This document shows positions 34,614 through 44,444 of a stretch of 64,000 bases of DNA, one piece after another. Source of the stretch: Gnomoniopsis sp. IMI 355080 (lineage: Eukaryota > Ascomycota > Sordariomycetes > Diaporthales > Gnomoniaceae). Under the pieces are notes generated by a model, which was not told the DNA's origin, searched no databases, and saw only the letters and a list, made by a program, of their open reading frames with translations. The stretch lies in NCBI GenBank assembly GCA_027946555.1, contig JAPEVC010000067.1, positions 62,001-126,000 on the forward strand. Direction: 5' to 3'. Positions within the stretch are counted from its first letter, which is position 1, and each line of letters opens with the position of its first letter. The position numbers were made by a program, and so were the translations under genes.

Positions 34614-35877
34614 TCAGCACAACCCTAACTGCACCCTTGCATGGTCTTCTGCGCACTCTCCATCGTCTTCCTCAATCTTGGCAGGTATAGGCTTATTTGC
34701 CAATGGTGTCAATCTGAATGCATGCCTGCGGTCACCCGCCGGATAGTCAAGTGTTTGAGAGTGATTTGTGATCCTTTGATCCCAGACGAGGACGGTCTTC
34801 GCCTCGTACCTGACGCGGCACTGCAAGTCCTGGCGCTTGGCGATGTGATCGTACAGGAAGTTGAGAATGCAGTCCGACTCCTCCTTGTCGAAACCAACTG
34901 AAACACAAATACGTGAGAACCATGAAAGACAATCGCGCAGAAAGACAACCTACCGATTCTTTTTGTGTAGACTGGGTTCACATAGAGTGCTTTCTCCCCT
35001 GTAACTGGGTGCAGAATCACGACAGGGTGCTCAGTCTCTAATTGGGATCGGCGCATCACGGCATCCTTGTTCTTCAACTCTTGCTGGACACCATCGTTAT
35101 TGGAATGGATGGCGGTCAAACCATCAAGCCTCTTCCTAAACCTTGGCGATAGGGCCCTGTAGGCTGCCGTGCTTGAGCTGACAAGTGTATCACCACCTGC
35201 AGCCGCAGGCGACTCCAACATCCCGATGAACGTCGTACCTGGGGTTTGGGGCTCAGGTGATTGATCTGTGTGCCACTGGATTGGACTTCTTCCTTTCCAG
35301 GAATGGCGAACTCGCAGGTCCCTGTGGAGTGTCAATATGAGTTCAAGAAATCATTTCAAGAAATCATTCCAAGGTTTGAAACTCACTCTTTCGAGTCATA
35401 TATGATCATGTGCTCCGGAGACCCATCGATTGGATGAGGCGCCCAGCCATGGATGTGCAAAGGGCCGAAATGGCCTACGATTTGCTTCTGCCTCTCTAGT
35501 CCTACATCGACAAAGTCTTGTTGTCGGAAGACGAGGGCCCCTCTCTGCGCGGTCAATAGAGCAAGCTCATCCAAACCTTCCGAGCTCAACGCCGAGAGCT
35601 GCACTCCCTCAATCTCTGTGCCGATGTGAGGTGACAGGTCCATCAGCTTGGTGGCATTTTTCAGCAGGTTGGGCATAGCAGGATCTGCGCGATGACCGGG
35701 ATCGACGTGCTCAAAAGTGCCCAGGTCTTCGACTTTCTCGAGCGGGTCGTAGAAGGGCATATACCCTGGGTAGAGTGGACTACCATCTGCATTCTTGTGT
35801 CGCTGAGTCAATTTGGACTTCATGCCTAGGGAAGCTATAGGGGAAGAAGTCATAGCCGTGGCTGAGGGTGCCATCAT
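34614..35877 (-). CDS. TauD-family Fe(II)/2-oxoglutarate dioxygenase
   Basis: Three exons (35877-35387, 35321-34954, 34897-34614) join across introns of 65 and 56 bp, giving 380 residues. The iron-binding triad is visible: His and Asp in the motif QWHTDQS, formed just after the first splice, and the distal His in QRITNHSQTLDY. The 2-oxoglutarate-binding Arg lies in RRHAFRLTP. The first 45 residues are a linker without a signal peptide. TauD-type enzymes hydroxylate sulfonates, sulfates or small metabolites with loss of CO2 from 2-oxoglutarate; fungal members are widely used for sulfonate and nitrogen-source breakdown, or for secondary-metabolite tailoring. It is convergent with the regulator and divergent from the MFS transporter, suggesting a shared pathway. 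Substrate unknown. Confidence 0.9.
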
Positions 35878-36674
35878 TGCCGAGAAAGGGTTGACGTGGT
35901 ATAGATAGGTTATGGTATTGATTTAACAGTGGCTTTCACAACATCACCTCAATTCATTCCCCAAATTTATAGCAATCTTAATGCTTTGACGAACATGGAC
36001 GTCGGTAGCGTAAAACGGACGGATCTTGGGCTACAGATTGCTGCGTGATTATCCATTGACTACCTTGGTATAATTGAATTGAATAGGTCTCTCGGTGCTT
36101 CTAACATGTTCAGCAACAAATGACCCCGCTCGTCGGGGAGAATAAGATATCAATGCTTATGGGGCGTTTCGAGGATGCAGCTCGTTGCCGGCGATCTCAG
36201 TCCAATGGAAAGCACCGAGCAGTATTTGACGCCCCCCCCCTCCCGATCAACTAAGCCAATAACCTTTTCTACCATACTATAGGTATCATACAGTACATGC
36301 ACAGTCACACAATGTGCGAAGATAGAGTCTTCTTGTTCTGGATGTGCCGTTCAGTCAGAAGCCCCGCTTCCAATACTGAGCCGTATCTGCATGTTCGGCA
36401 CATTTGGCAGACCTATCGCAAGGGAGATAAGACCCGACTTGTCGATGTAAGAAGATAGCAGTTGATTAATGAGTGCTCTTTCAATGAGTATGGTGAATGC
36501 AGGAATTCAAAGGACTGCTACATTAAAGAATCAGACTGAAGCCAAGCTCATTTGACAAAAACTTATTCGCCCTAGCCTGGATGTGAAAACGTCCGTCTAC
36601 ATCACATCCCAAAAGCCACCACCAATAGGGTATTGGTGAGGTCTAAAGCTCTTATGTCCCTACCAATCATCAAC
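35878..36674. other. Divergent promoter, dioxygenase / MFS transporter
   Basis: About 0.8 kb without a gene. It contains an inverted CCCCG-N5-CGGGG at 36124-36138 and a run of nine C at 36232-36240. Confidence 0.5.
36124..36138. promoter_or_regulatory. CCG-N5-CGG inverted repeat, possible Zn2Cys6 site
   Basis: The arms CCCCG and CGGGG flank a 5 bp spacer in the dioxygenase/transporter divergent promoter. Inverted CGG/CCG half-sites are the usual target form of zinc-cluster dimers such as the nearby regulator. Binding is inferred. Confidence 0.35.
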
Positions 36675-38376
36675 ATGTCCAAGGAACCTTTACCACAGCA
36701 GTCCTTCTCCATTGACTCCTCCAATGAGAAGCATGTATCCAATGATGAATCAACTGTGGCAGAAGGCGTTGTAGTAACACACAATCTCCGTTATGAGAGA
36801 TACCTGGAACTCCACCATCAGTTTGATTCGCCGAAGACAAAGGCACTTTTGAGAAAATGTTGGTTTTGCTTGCTTGAAGCCCACATGTCAGGGTACTGTG
36901 ATAATGCTGGCTAACTTCAGATAAAGTGGATTTGCGATTGCTGCCTACTTTGAGCTTTTTGTACCTGATGTGCTCATTGGACAAGAGCAATGCTGGCAAT
37001 GCAAAGGTGAAGCAATCAAACCTGGAAATTTGAATTCTGCTAACCACCATGTTCACCAGCTCTTTGGATTCCTCGAAGATGTGGGCATGACATCCACTCA
37101 GTTCAATCTGGCTCTGATGTATTTTTTCTTCACCTACGGCGTTTGCGAACCCATTTCCAATATCGCGCTGCGCAGATTCGGGCCCAAGATCTGGTTTCCT
37201 TGCATCGTCACGGCCTGGGGACTCATCACAACTCTTACATGCCTGGTGAAAGACTACAAATCCTATGTGGCCATCCGCCTTATGCTCGGCGTAACGGAGG
37301 CAGGCCTATACCCTGGCGCGTACTTCATCTTAAGCATGTGGTACACACAACAAGAACTGGCCACTAGAATGGCTATTTTCTATGGAGCAAACACAGCCGC
37401 TGGGGCCTTCGGCGGAGTCATCGCATACGGCGTGGGGAGCATGGATGGTTTGCAAGGATGGAGAGCCTGGAAGTGGCTGTTTCTTATTGAAGGCTGCATC
37501 ACCATGGTCGCAGGACTGTTGTGTCTAGCCCTGCTTCCACGATTTCCGCACCAGTACTCAAACACTGTGCGCCAAAAGACGGCTTGGCTGACCGCGGCTG
37601 AGATGGAATACGCCCAGCTCCGTGTCAAATATGCTTCCGGTCCTAACTCACCGACGAGCGACTTCCGTTGGTCTGACGTTGTGGCGGCCGCGAAGGATAG
37701 GAAAACTTACCTGATGATGATGTTGTTTTGGTGGGGTGGCAGCGTCCCCACGTACTCGCTTTCCTACACGCTCCCAACCATGGTCTCCAACTTGGGATAC
37801 TCTGCCATCAAAGCCCAAGCGCTCACCACACCCCCATACATATTCGCCACGATTATATGTATATTGGTAGGCTGGATCAGTGACAGGTACCAGTTACGAT
37901 ATGCATGCATCATGTCATGCTATACGCTTGGACTCGTGGGGATAATTATTCTTTGGGTCACTGTGCCTTACACTGATCTGACGGGGGTGAGCTATTTCGC
38001 CATCTTCCTTGCGGCAGCGGGTTATAGTGCTCAAGCACCCATCGTTGGTGCATGGACCAGCGTCAACGTGCCCAACCTCAGTAAGCGCGCCGCAGCCATA
38101 GGTTTACTGATGCTTTTTGGGAGCGTGGGTGGGGGCAGTATAGGCAGTAATATCTACCTGTCAAGTGAGGCCCCTACTTATCCACTTGGTTTTGGGTTCT
38201 CAGTCGGTGCCACAGTCTTGGGCGCCATGTTACCTGCTACGTTGCATTGGTGGTTATTAAGGCGGGAGAATAGGAGGAGAATCCTTTTAGACGCCCAGAC
38301 GATTGAAACACTGTACACACCGACTGAATTAGCAAACATGGGCGAAGATAGTCCTTTGTTCAGATTCACCTTGTAG
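36675..38376 (+). CDS. Dal5-type (ACS family) MFS transporter
   Basis: Three exons: 36675-36858, 36927-37006 and 37060-38376. The 80 bp middle exon encodes LRLLPTLSFLYLMCSLDKSNAGNAK, the first membrane helix and the family motif L-D-x-x-N-x-G-N-A, so skipping it would lose the helix. About 526 residues, with 12 predicted membrane segments. The family carries anionic solutes into the cell by proton symport: allantoate, ureidosuccinate, nicotinate, sulfonates, sugar acids. ATG 36675 is preferred over 36654 for its A at -3. The first acceptor could be after TTCAG (36920) rather than AAAG (36926); the second choice gives the more usual LLRKLDLRLLP. It is divergent from the TauD enzyme. It is more likely an importer for catabolism than a toxin-efflux pump. 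Confidence 0.88.
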
Positions 38377-39126
38377 GAGCTAGAGTCAGGAAATTCACTA
38401 TCTCAACGCAGTGGCAGACATTTTTTAAAAGACTTTATTGTGCAAGAGGACCCGAACCCTCATCCTGACATTAAGGGAATAAAATGCACATGGTCCGCAT
38501 TGCTTTGGTCGGGACCGACCTTACCACAAGCTTCTATCGGAACAGACAGTGTGCATGTGTGCATCCGTCATGAGTAAGTGGGGTTATTGTAGATTGTTGT
38601 TCCCCAGGAATGTCGTTCCTCCGAATTGTCCAATGACCAACTTGGAAAGTCGGATCACGGCACATCTTTGGTGGTAAATACGCCACTGCGATCGTCGATG
38701 AATATATGTCGGCTGTTTTTCGGCTATCGACCGAGCATGACACCGTCAGATCTTAGTCTTTAAATCTAGGATCCGGATCGACGCCTGACAGGGCCGAATC
38801 TGCTACGCTGGACAGGGCTGGATCCCCGTCGTTGCTGGACGGAATGGTGGCGGTAGAATCGGATACAGATTCCATCTGATAAAGCGAGGCTGTGTTTTAG
38901 CCAGTAACCTATGCGGAATGTGGGTGCGATACTTGGCGACGTGGTCTGAAAGGCTGCATCAAAAAAGTTTACTGCGTTTCGGTGAATTTTGTTTTAAAGT
39001 TCATTGCCACTCTGGTCATGACTTGTACAACAGCAGCTCTGCTTCTCACGTCTCTCAACATTTTGGTCATTTCACCACCTCTCTCACAGTGAGAGAAAGT
39101 GCTTCCGGGCAAACATATTGCACAGA
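38377..39126. other. Intergenic region upstream of the flavin oxidase
   Basis: No gene. A 14 bp inverted repeat containing CGG-N2-CCG lies at 38507-38520. Confidence 0.5.
38507..38520. promoter_or_regulatory. CGG-N2-CCG inverted repeat, possible Zn2Cys6 site
   Basis: GGTCGG and CCGACC flank a 2 bp centre, 607 bp upstream of the flavin oxidase ATG. The form fits a zinc-cluster dimer site. It is inferred from form only. Confidence 0.35.
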
Positions 39127-40749
39127 ATGGGCTCTCAAATAGACTCTCACCTCGACGACAAAGTTGCTTCCTTCCTCGACCATTTGCGGCTAGCTGGCTA
39201 CTCCGGTGACGCGGTGACGCCCTCGTCAGACAGGTCATTATACGAAGAGCTTCGTGAAAGATGGAGCAGTCGAAGTGAAGTCGACTCGCCGGTGATTGTG
39301 GCACCAGCCAGCGAGGAGGACGTGGCGTTGGTGGTTCAGGCGGCTCGTCAGGTCGGTCTCGATGTCGGCGTCCGCTGTGGTGGACATTCTGCGCAGAGGG
39401 GTGCAGCAACGGAGACGGGAGTGCAAATGCATCTGGGGAAACTGCAAGAAACAAGGCTTGATCAGAAATCAAAGATTGTCCATGTCCAGGGTGGCTGTCT
39501 CTGGGACCACGTCTACAAGGCCCTGCATGGAAGCGGGCTAATAGCTGTCGGAGGAGGTGTATGGATGGTTGGTGTAGGAGGCTACCTGACTGGGGGCGGG
39601 TATTCTTTTCTCTCGGCCAAGTACGGCATGGCATGCGATCAGATCGTCGCTGCTCGTGTGGTTACTGGCAAGGGAGAGATAGTCGTTTGCGATGCCAAGA
39701 CGAACGAGGACCTCTTTTGGGGCATTCGAGGAGGTTCATCGAATTTTGGGATCGTCACGGAGTTCTCTCTACGCCTTTACGATGAGCCAGCTGAGAAACC
39801 CCTAATGGGAGTTTTGGGCTTCTCTGGAGATAAACTTGGCGAGATTATGCAGGCCATGAAGGTTAGTATTCTCCGCTTCTCAGTCAATTCAGATTCCATC
39901 TGACAGTCCTCCCAGAATTTCTACGAAAAGCAAACGGATTCCGAGGCCATTGTAGTCACGTACGCGCGACCGCCTCCTCAACGACAGGTGAGAACATAAC
40001 TCAAACTGACCAATACTTATGCTGTTCGGAGGCTCACTCTTCATAGCCGACCATCTTGATCATGCCATGGATTCAAGGCACACCAGATTATCATAAGAAA
40101 ATCATCGAGCCTTTTCATGCCCTGGGCCCTTTGTTCGACGGCACTTATGTTGCACAGTCGCAGACAGAGTTCGCGCATGGCGCCGACTCATTCTTCTCCG
40201 CCCCCGGTCCGTCTCGACATTCTGGAAAAGGCATTCAACTCAACACCTTTGATTTTGACAACGCGTCGGCGTTATGGTCAGATTGGGTATCATTTTCCTC
40301 GGACCCCAGATTTTCTGCCACAGCCATCATGTTTGAGGACCATCACTTCGCAAATCTGGGCAACAAAGTAGGTGGTGACAATGCTTGGAGAAAGAGAGAC
40401 AGGCATATGTATATGCTCCTCGATGCCGTGTAAGTCACAAGCCCGATTCTGGAACGCCCAATGACTTTTCTACTTCTTTTCTTTGGATTACTGACATTCA
40501 CGCAGCTATGATGGAGCTGAAAACGACGCCGAGGCGGATGTTTGGATCCAGTCACAAGCCAACAAGGTAGACGCGGCTCATAGAAGAAAACACGGAATTC
40601 CCGGGGGCAACTGGGTAATTGGCGCCAGCGCAGCGGGTCACGAAACCCCGGAGGATATTTGGGGGGAAAATCTTCCCCGGATGAGGTCCATGAAGAAGAA
40701 ATATGACCCAGACAATGTTTTTTGCAGTTACTTCAGCGTGGGAACGTGA
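39127..40749 (+). CDS. BBE-type FAD-linked oxidase
   Basis: Four exons (39127-39861, 39916-39987, 40047-40429, 40506-40749), total 477 residues. The FAD-binding PCMH fold is clear: VAPASEEDVALVVQAAR, VRCGGHSAQRG with the probable flavin-linked His87, VGVGGYLTGGGYSFLS, and GIRGGSSNFGIVTEFSL. The berberine-bridge-enzyme C-terminus ends in KKYDPDNVFCSYFSV. At the place where two-point-linked members have a second flavin-binding Cys (GLCPTVGVGG type) this protein has Val/Gly, so a single covalent link is expected. There is no signal peptide, unlike the secreted sugar oxidases, so it is probably cytosolic. Such enzymes oxidise alcohols or sugars or make ring-forming oxidations in secondary metabolism. 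It heads a co-directional group with the AKR and aldolase genes. Confidence 0.88.
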
Positions 40750-41239
40750 GACTGAGCTTGAGCTGATATAAAGTGGGCAAGACAGATTTCTTTCATACAT
40801 TGAGGAGTTATAGATGGCGAGATCGGATGCTCTCATCTGGGTTTCATTAGACTAGATAGATACCTAAGTAGATGGGATTATTTCTTCACAGGTAGCTGAC
40901 CGGATAACTAATCACTCCTCCGGGTATAAATGCCAGCTTGTTTGGTTTGTGTGCACAATGAGCCCAATGTGGCCAGTCTGGATGCCGGGTGAGGTGGAAC
41001 GGTACACCCGGGCAAACCACGTTTAGCGTTGAAAACAACCGGCTTTCCCGAGTTGCAATGCCGGGCATCACCTAACACTCCAAGGCCTTTCCCTTTGAAG
41101 TGAGACCTTTTTTTCCAGCTAATAAAGCTACCAAAGCACCCGGAAAGTGGGGTATCTCGTCTCAGCGGAAAGCCAGTTTGTCTAGACTTGACTTATCTCC
41201 CTGCATATACAACTTGAAGCATCGCAAGCAAGAAAAGCC
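40750..41239. other. Short intergenic region
   Basis: 490 bp between the flavin oxidase and the aldo-keto reductase. It has a CCCGGGC at about 41007-41014; no gene. Confidence 0.4.
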
Positions 41240-42373
41240 ATGTCTCAAGCAACATCTGTTCCGGCAACGCTGGAGATTGGTGGCCACACTGTCCCTCGAC
41301 TCTGCTTTGGGCTGGGCTCGTTGATGAAATGGGCGCCTGGTCACACCCATCCCATCCCGACGGACTCGTCCGCGGAGGTCAAGGCCGCCATCGACGCTGG
41401 TTTCAGGCATTTTGATTGTGGAGACTTGTACACCAACACACCAAGTACAGCACAGGCCCTGCGCGAGGCCAACATTCCCCGGAAGGACCTGTTTATTAGT
41501 CTCAAGCTCAATACGTACAATGTGATGAAGCCTGCGAGCAGACAAGATATCATTGACAGCGCCAAGAAATTCATCGAGGACTTCAGGTTGGAGGGCTATG
41601 TGGATGTAGCTCTATTGCACTTCCCGCCGAGGGGAAAGAAAGACAACCTCACAAATCGGGAGGCCTGGGCTGTCATGGAGGAGCTGAAGGACTTGGGCCT
41701 GGCGAGGATCATTGGTGTATCAAATTGGTGAGTTTCATGAGCTGTGAACGGCGGCGTCCTGACCCCAAGCTTGACTGCTCGACGCATGGTGACTGATCTC
41801 ACGTCAAACTTGGGCAGGACTTTGAACGATTACAAAGACCAATTTGCAGCAGGTGACCTGAAACACAAGCCTGAAATAAATGAGTACGAGGTGAATGCAC
41901 ATTTGATCTTCAGTCCCAGCTTCAAAGAGAGGCTTGCATTCGAAAAAGAGCACGGCATCGTCGCGAAACGTGAGTAACACCAGGGCACTACTCTTCCTTG
42001 TCAATTTTGATCCTCATTTGAAACGAAAATACTTGCTAACTGCTCAATGGTAGACTATGGGGTACTAACACCGGTCACTGGTCGCCTCTCGATGCGATCC
42101 GGGTCTCCCAAACTTACATCAATGCTTGATCAACTATCTCAAGAGACTGGTCTGAGTTCACACGAGATACTTTTGCAATGGGCATGGGACAACCTTGAAG
42201 CTATTCTTGTAACGTCGACTTCGAAGCCACAGCGAGCGCAGTCACTCACGAAGCTGCTTGCTTCTGGCAAGACCCGGCTTGAACAAAATGTATATGAGAG
42301 ATTGGAAGCGGCAGCCAACGAAGATGGCTTCGAGGGGAAACAGTTCTATTTGCATCCGCATATGGAGAAATAA
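41240..42373 (+). CDS. Aldo-keto reductase
   Basis: Three exons (41240-41727, 41818-41969, 42054-42373), total 319 residues. The AKR barrel signatures are present: Asp59 and Tyr64 in FRHFDCGDLYTN, Lys89 in FISLKLN, and the substrate-side His in VALLHFP. The nucleotide-binding end is seen in VTSTSKPQRAQSL. Both introns keep the frame through IGVSNW-TLNDY and IVAKHYGVL. The family reduces aldehydes, ketones and sugars with NADPH. The spacing is somewhat short relative to standard 315-330 residue members but normal. Next to an upstream flavin oxidase and a downstream aldolase it could act in sugar-acid breakdown, or reduce a carbonyl on the polyketide. Neither role can be chosen from sequence. 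Confidence 0.88.
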
Positions 42374-42860
42374 AGGCGAAAGGCAACAGGCACACTCAAT
42401 CTAAAAGTACCTAGTCAGACTTGATCACTCACAAGCAATGTATCATTACCCACGATGGCCCTTGGTCAGGTTATATCCCCTCTTCAGCAGGAATCCGAAT
42501 TCTAGCTAGGTACCCATTTAAATGGAAAGCATTCGGCGCTTCGGCGGTTGAGGGATTCATGATACGAGTGGGCCCTCGGAAAAATCGGGCCCTTCCGATC
42601 CTGCCACGAAATCCTCCCGGCGAGCTATCTCGAACGCTCAGCACACTATTAACACCGCAGAGCTGGCCAGTACAACGGTCACAAAGTATAGACAGGGATA
42701 ATTTTGGTGCCGAAGACCTTCACTTTCCGTGTCCTATTTACGGCCTTTACCTGGATATAAATTTAAGGGATTCTATCAACTTTGCTGGATAGCGCACTAC
42801 GACCGACCTGCAAAAGTGTGTAAAACAGGTGATCAAAGAGAGAAACACCAGCCTTCAAAT
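42374..42860. other. Short intergenic region
   Basis: 487 bp upstream of the aldolase gene, with a TATAAAT at 42756-42762. No gene. Confidence 0.45.
42756..42762 (+). promoter_or_regulatory. TATA box of the aldolase gene
   Basis: TATAAAT, 105 bp upstream of the ATG at 42861, with a purine-rich leader between them. Confidence 0.45.
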
Positions 42861-44179
42861 ATGAATCCCGTACATCGTCCTTTGCCAGAGGGAATCTACA
42901 CCCCCCTCCCCACCTTCTTCAAGCCCGACGAAGACCTCGACCTCACAGCCTTCGCACAACACGTCACCTTCACCGCATCCGCCGGCACATTCCCCGTCGT
43001 CGCCGGCTCCGCGGGCGAAGCGCCCCACCTCACGCCTGCCGAGCGCATCGAACTCATCAAAACAGCCCGCAAGGCACTCGACACCACCGTCGTCGATGGG
43101 TGGACCATCCCCATCGTAGCAGGCGTAGGTGCCCCCAGCACGCGGGAGACCATCACCCTGGCGAAGGAGGCTGCTTCGGCTGGAGCGGACTTTGTGATGG
43201 TCATCCCGCCTGGGTACTATGCCGGGGCGTTAAAAAGTGGCAGCGCATTACTGGAGTACTTTGTGGATGTGGCGCAATCGAGTCCTGTGCCGGTTGTGTT
43301 GTATAATTTCCCGGCTGTCGCAGGTGGTCTTGACCTGGACAGTGACTTGATTGTGGAGGTTGTAAAGAGAACCAACAACGTGGTTGGAGTCAAGCTAACG
43401 TGAGTATGCACTTCCATGTGATCTGATTTGTTCAAACGGTACTGAATTTACATGGCAGGTGTGCTTCTGTCGGCAAAATCACTCGCATCAACGCTGTGGT
43501 GGCATCGCCCGAATTCAAAGCTCAATATCCCAGATGTTATCCAGATCAAGACTTTCGAGTTATAGACGGCTTCATAGACATCTTGATGCCTTCCGTCGCC
43601 TGTGGTGCGGCAGGTGTGAGTTGACATCCAAGGCCCATGGAGATGGATGTACAGTACCCCACTGATTGAAGCGAGAACAGGCAATATCAGGATTACCCAA
43701 CATTGCACCGGTAAGTCTTTTCAACGGCCATAATTTCGCAGTGTGGTAATAATAAAGAGCATTTTGTTTTACAGAAAGTATGTGTCCGGTTGTGGAAACT
43801 GGCCAGCTGTGGATGCGGTCCAGGGTCGGCTGAATACCAAGAGGCTCAGCGGCTGCAGAGCATGATTGCGCTGGCAGATGGTGTTCTTCAAGGTATAGGT
43901 GTAAGTTGATCACCCTCTCCCTCCCCTTGGTGCCCCTGACAGATCGAAATTTGACTATTAGATCAGATCGCAGGCCTCAAAATGTTAGTCAGTTATAAGT
44001 TCGGATTTGGAGCCAACCCCCGGAGACCTTTACAGCCAATGAGCGAGGAGGCGGCAACATTGGTGTTGGATCATAGATATATTCAGGCGATATTGAAGGA
44101 GGAAGCAACGGTCCAGGACTACGTAGTAAACGAAGACCATGAAGGCCCTTCACTGTCGATATTTAGATATAGCAGATAG
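42861..44179 (+). CDS. DHDPS/HOGA-family aldolase
   Basis: Five exons (42861-43399, 43459-43615, 43681-43710, 43775-43900, 43967-44179), total 354 residues. The third is a 30 bp micro-exon encoding AISGLPNIAP, a well-conserved barrel loop, so its use is likely. Family landmarks: GIYTPLPTFF at the start, the substrate loop GSAGEAPHLTPAER, PVVLYNFP with the active-site Tyr, and the Schiff-base Lys178 in VVGVKLT. The C-terminus is normal (ANPRRPLQP). Members condense or cleave pyruvate-containing compounds: 4-hydroxy-2-oxoglutarate, 2-keto-3-deoxy sugar acids, dihydrodipicolinate. The exact reaction is not decidable. The last intron was placed with acceptor CAG at 43966, which gives the conserved GIAGLK; an acceptor at 43961 is less likely. 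Confidence 0.82.
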
Positions 44180-44444
44180 ACCTGACTGCTACTTCTCTTA
44201 CATCATGAGTGTAATCCATAATGTCTGAGATAAACGTGTTAAGTTATGGGATTTAATTATACCTACACTCAATCCAAACCAACAATCTCACCGTGTAGAA
44301 TCTATAATAGCCGTGGACCAACCAAGAGAGCAACCTTGAACTTGTAAAGGAACAAAAAAGAAATCCAGAACCAACTCTAAGAATATTCCAGACACAGGGA
44401 AGACAACAGACAAATTCCATACAACATCACTATTCGTCAGTCTT

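Noticed and set aside
38440..38465. tRNA T-arm-like sequence (GGACCCGAACCC)
   Set aside because: No matching acceptor, D-arm or anticodon stem could be placed around it.
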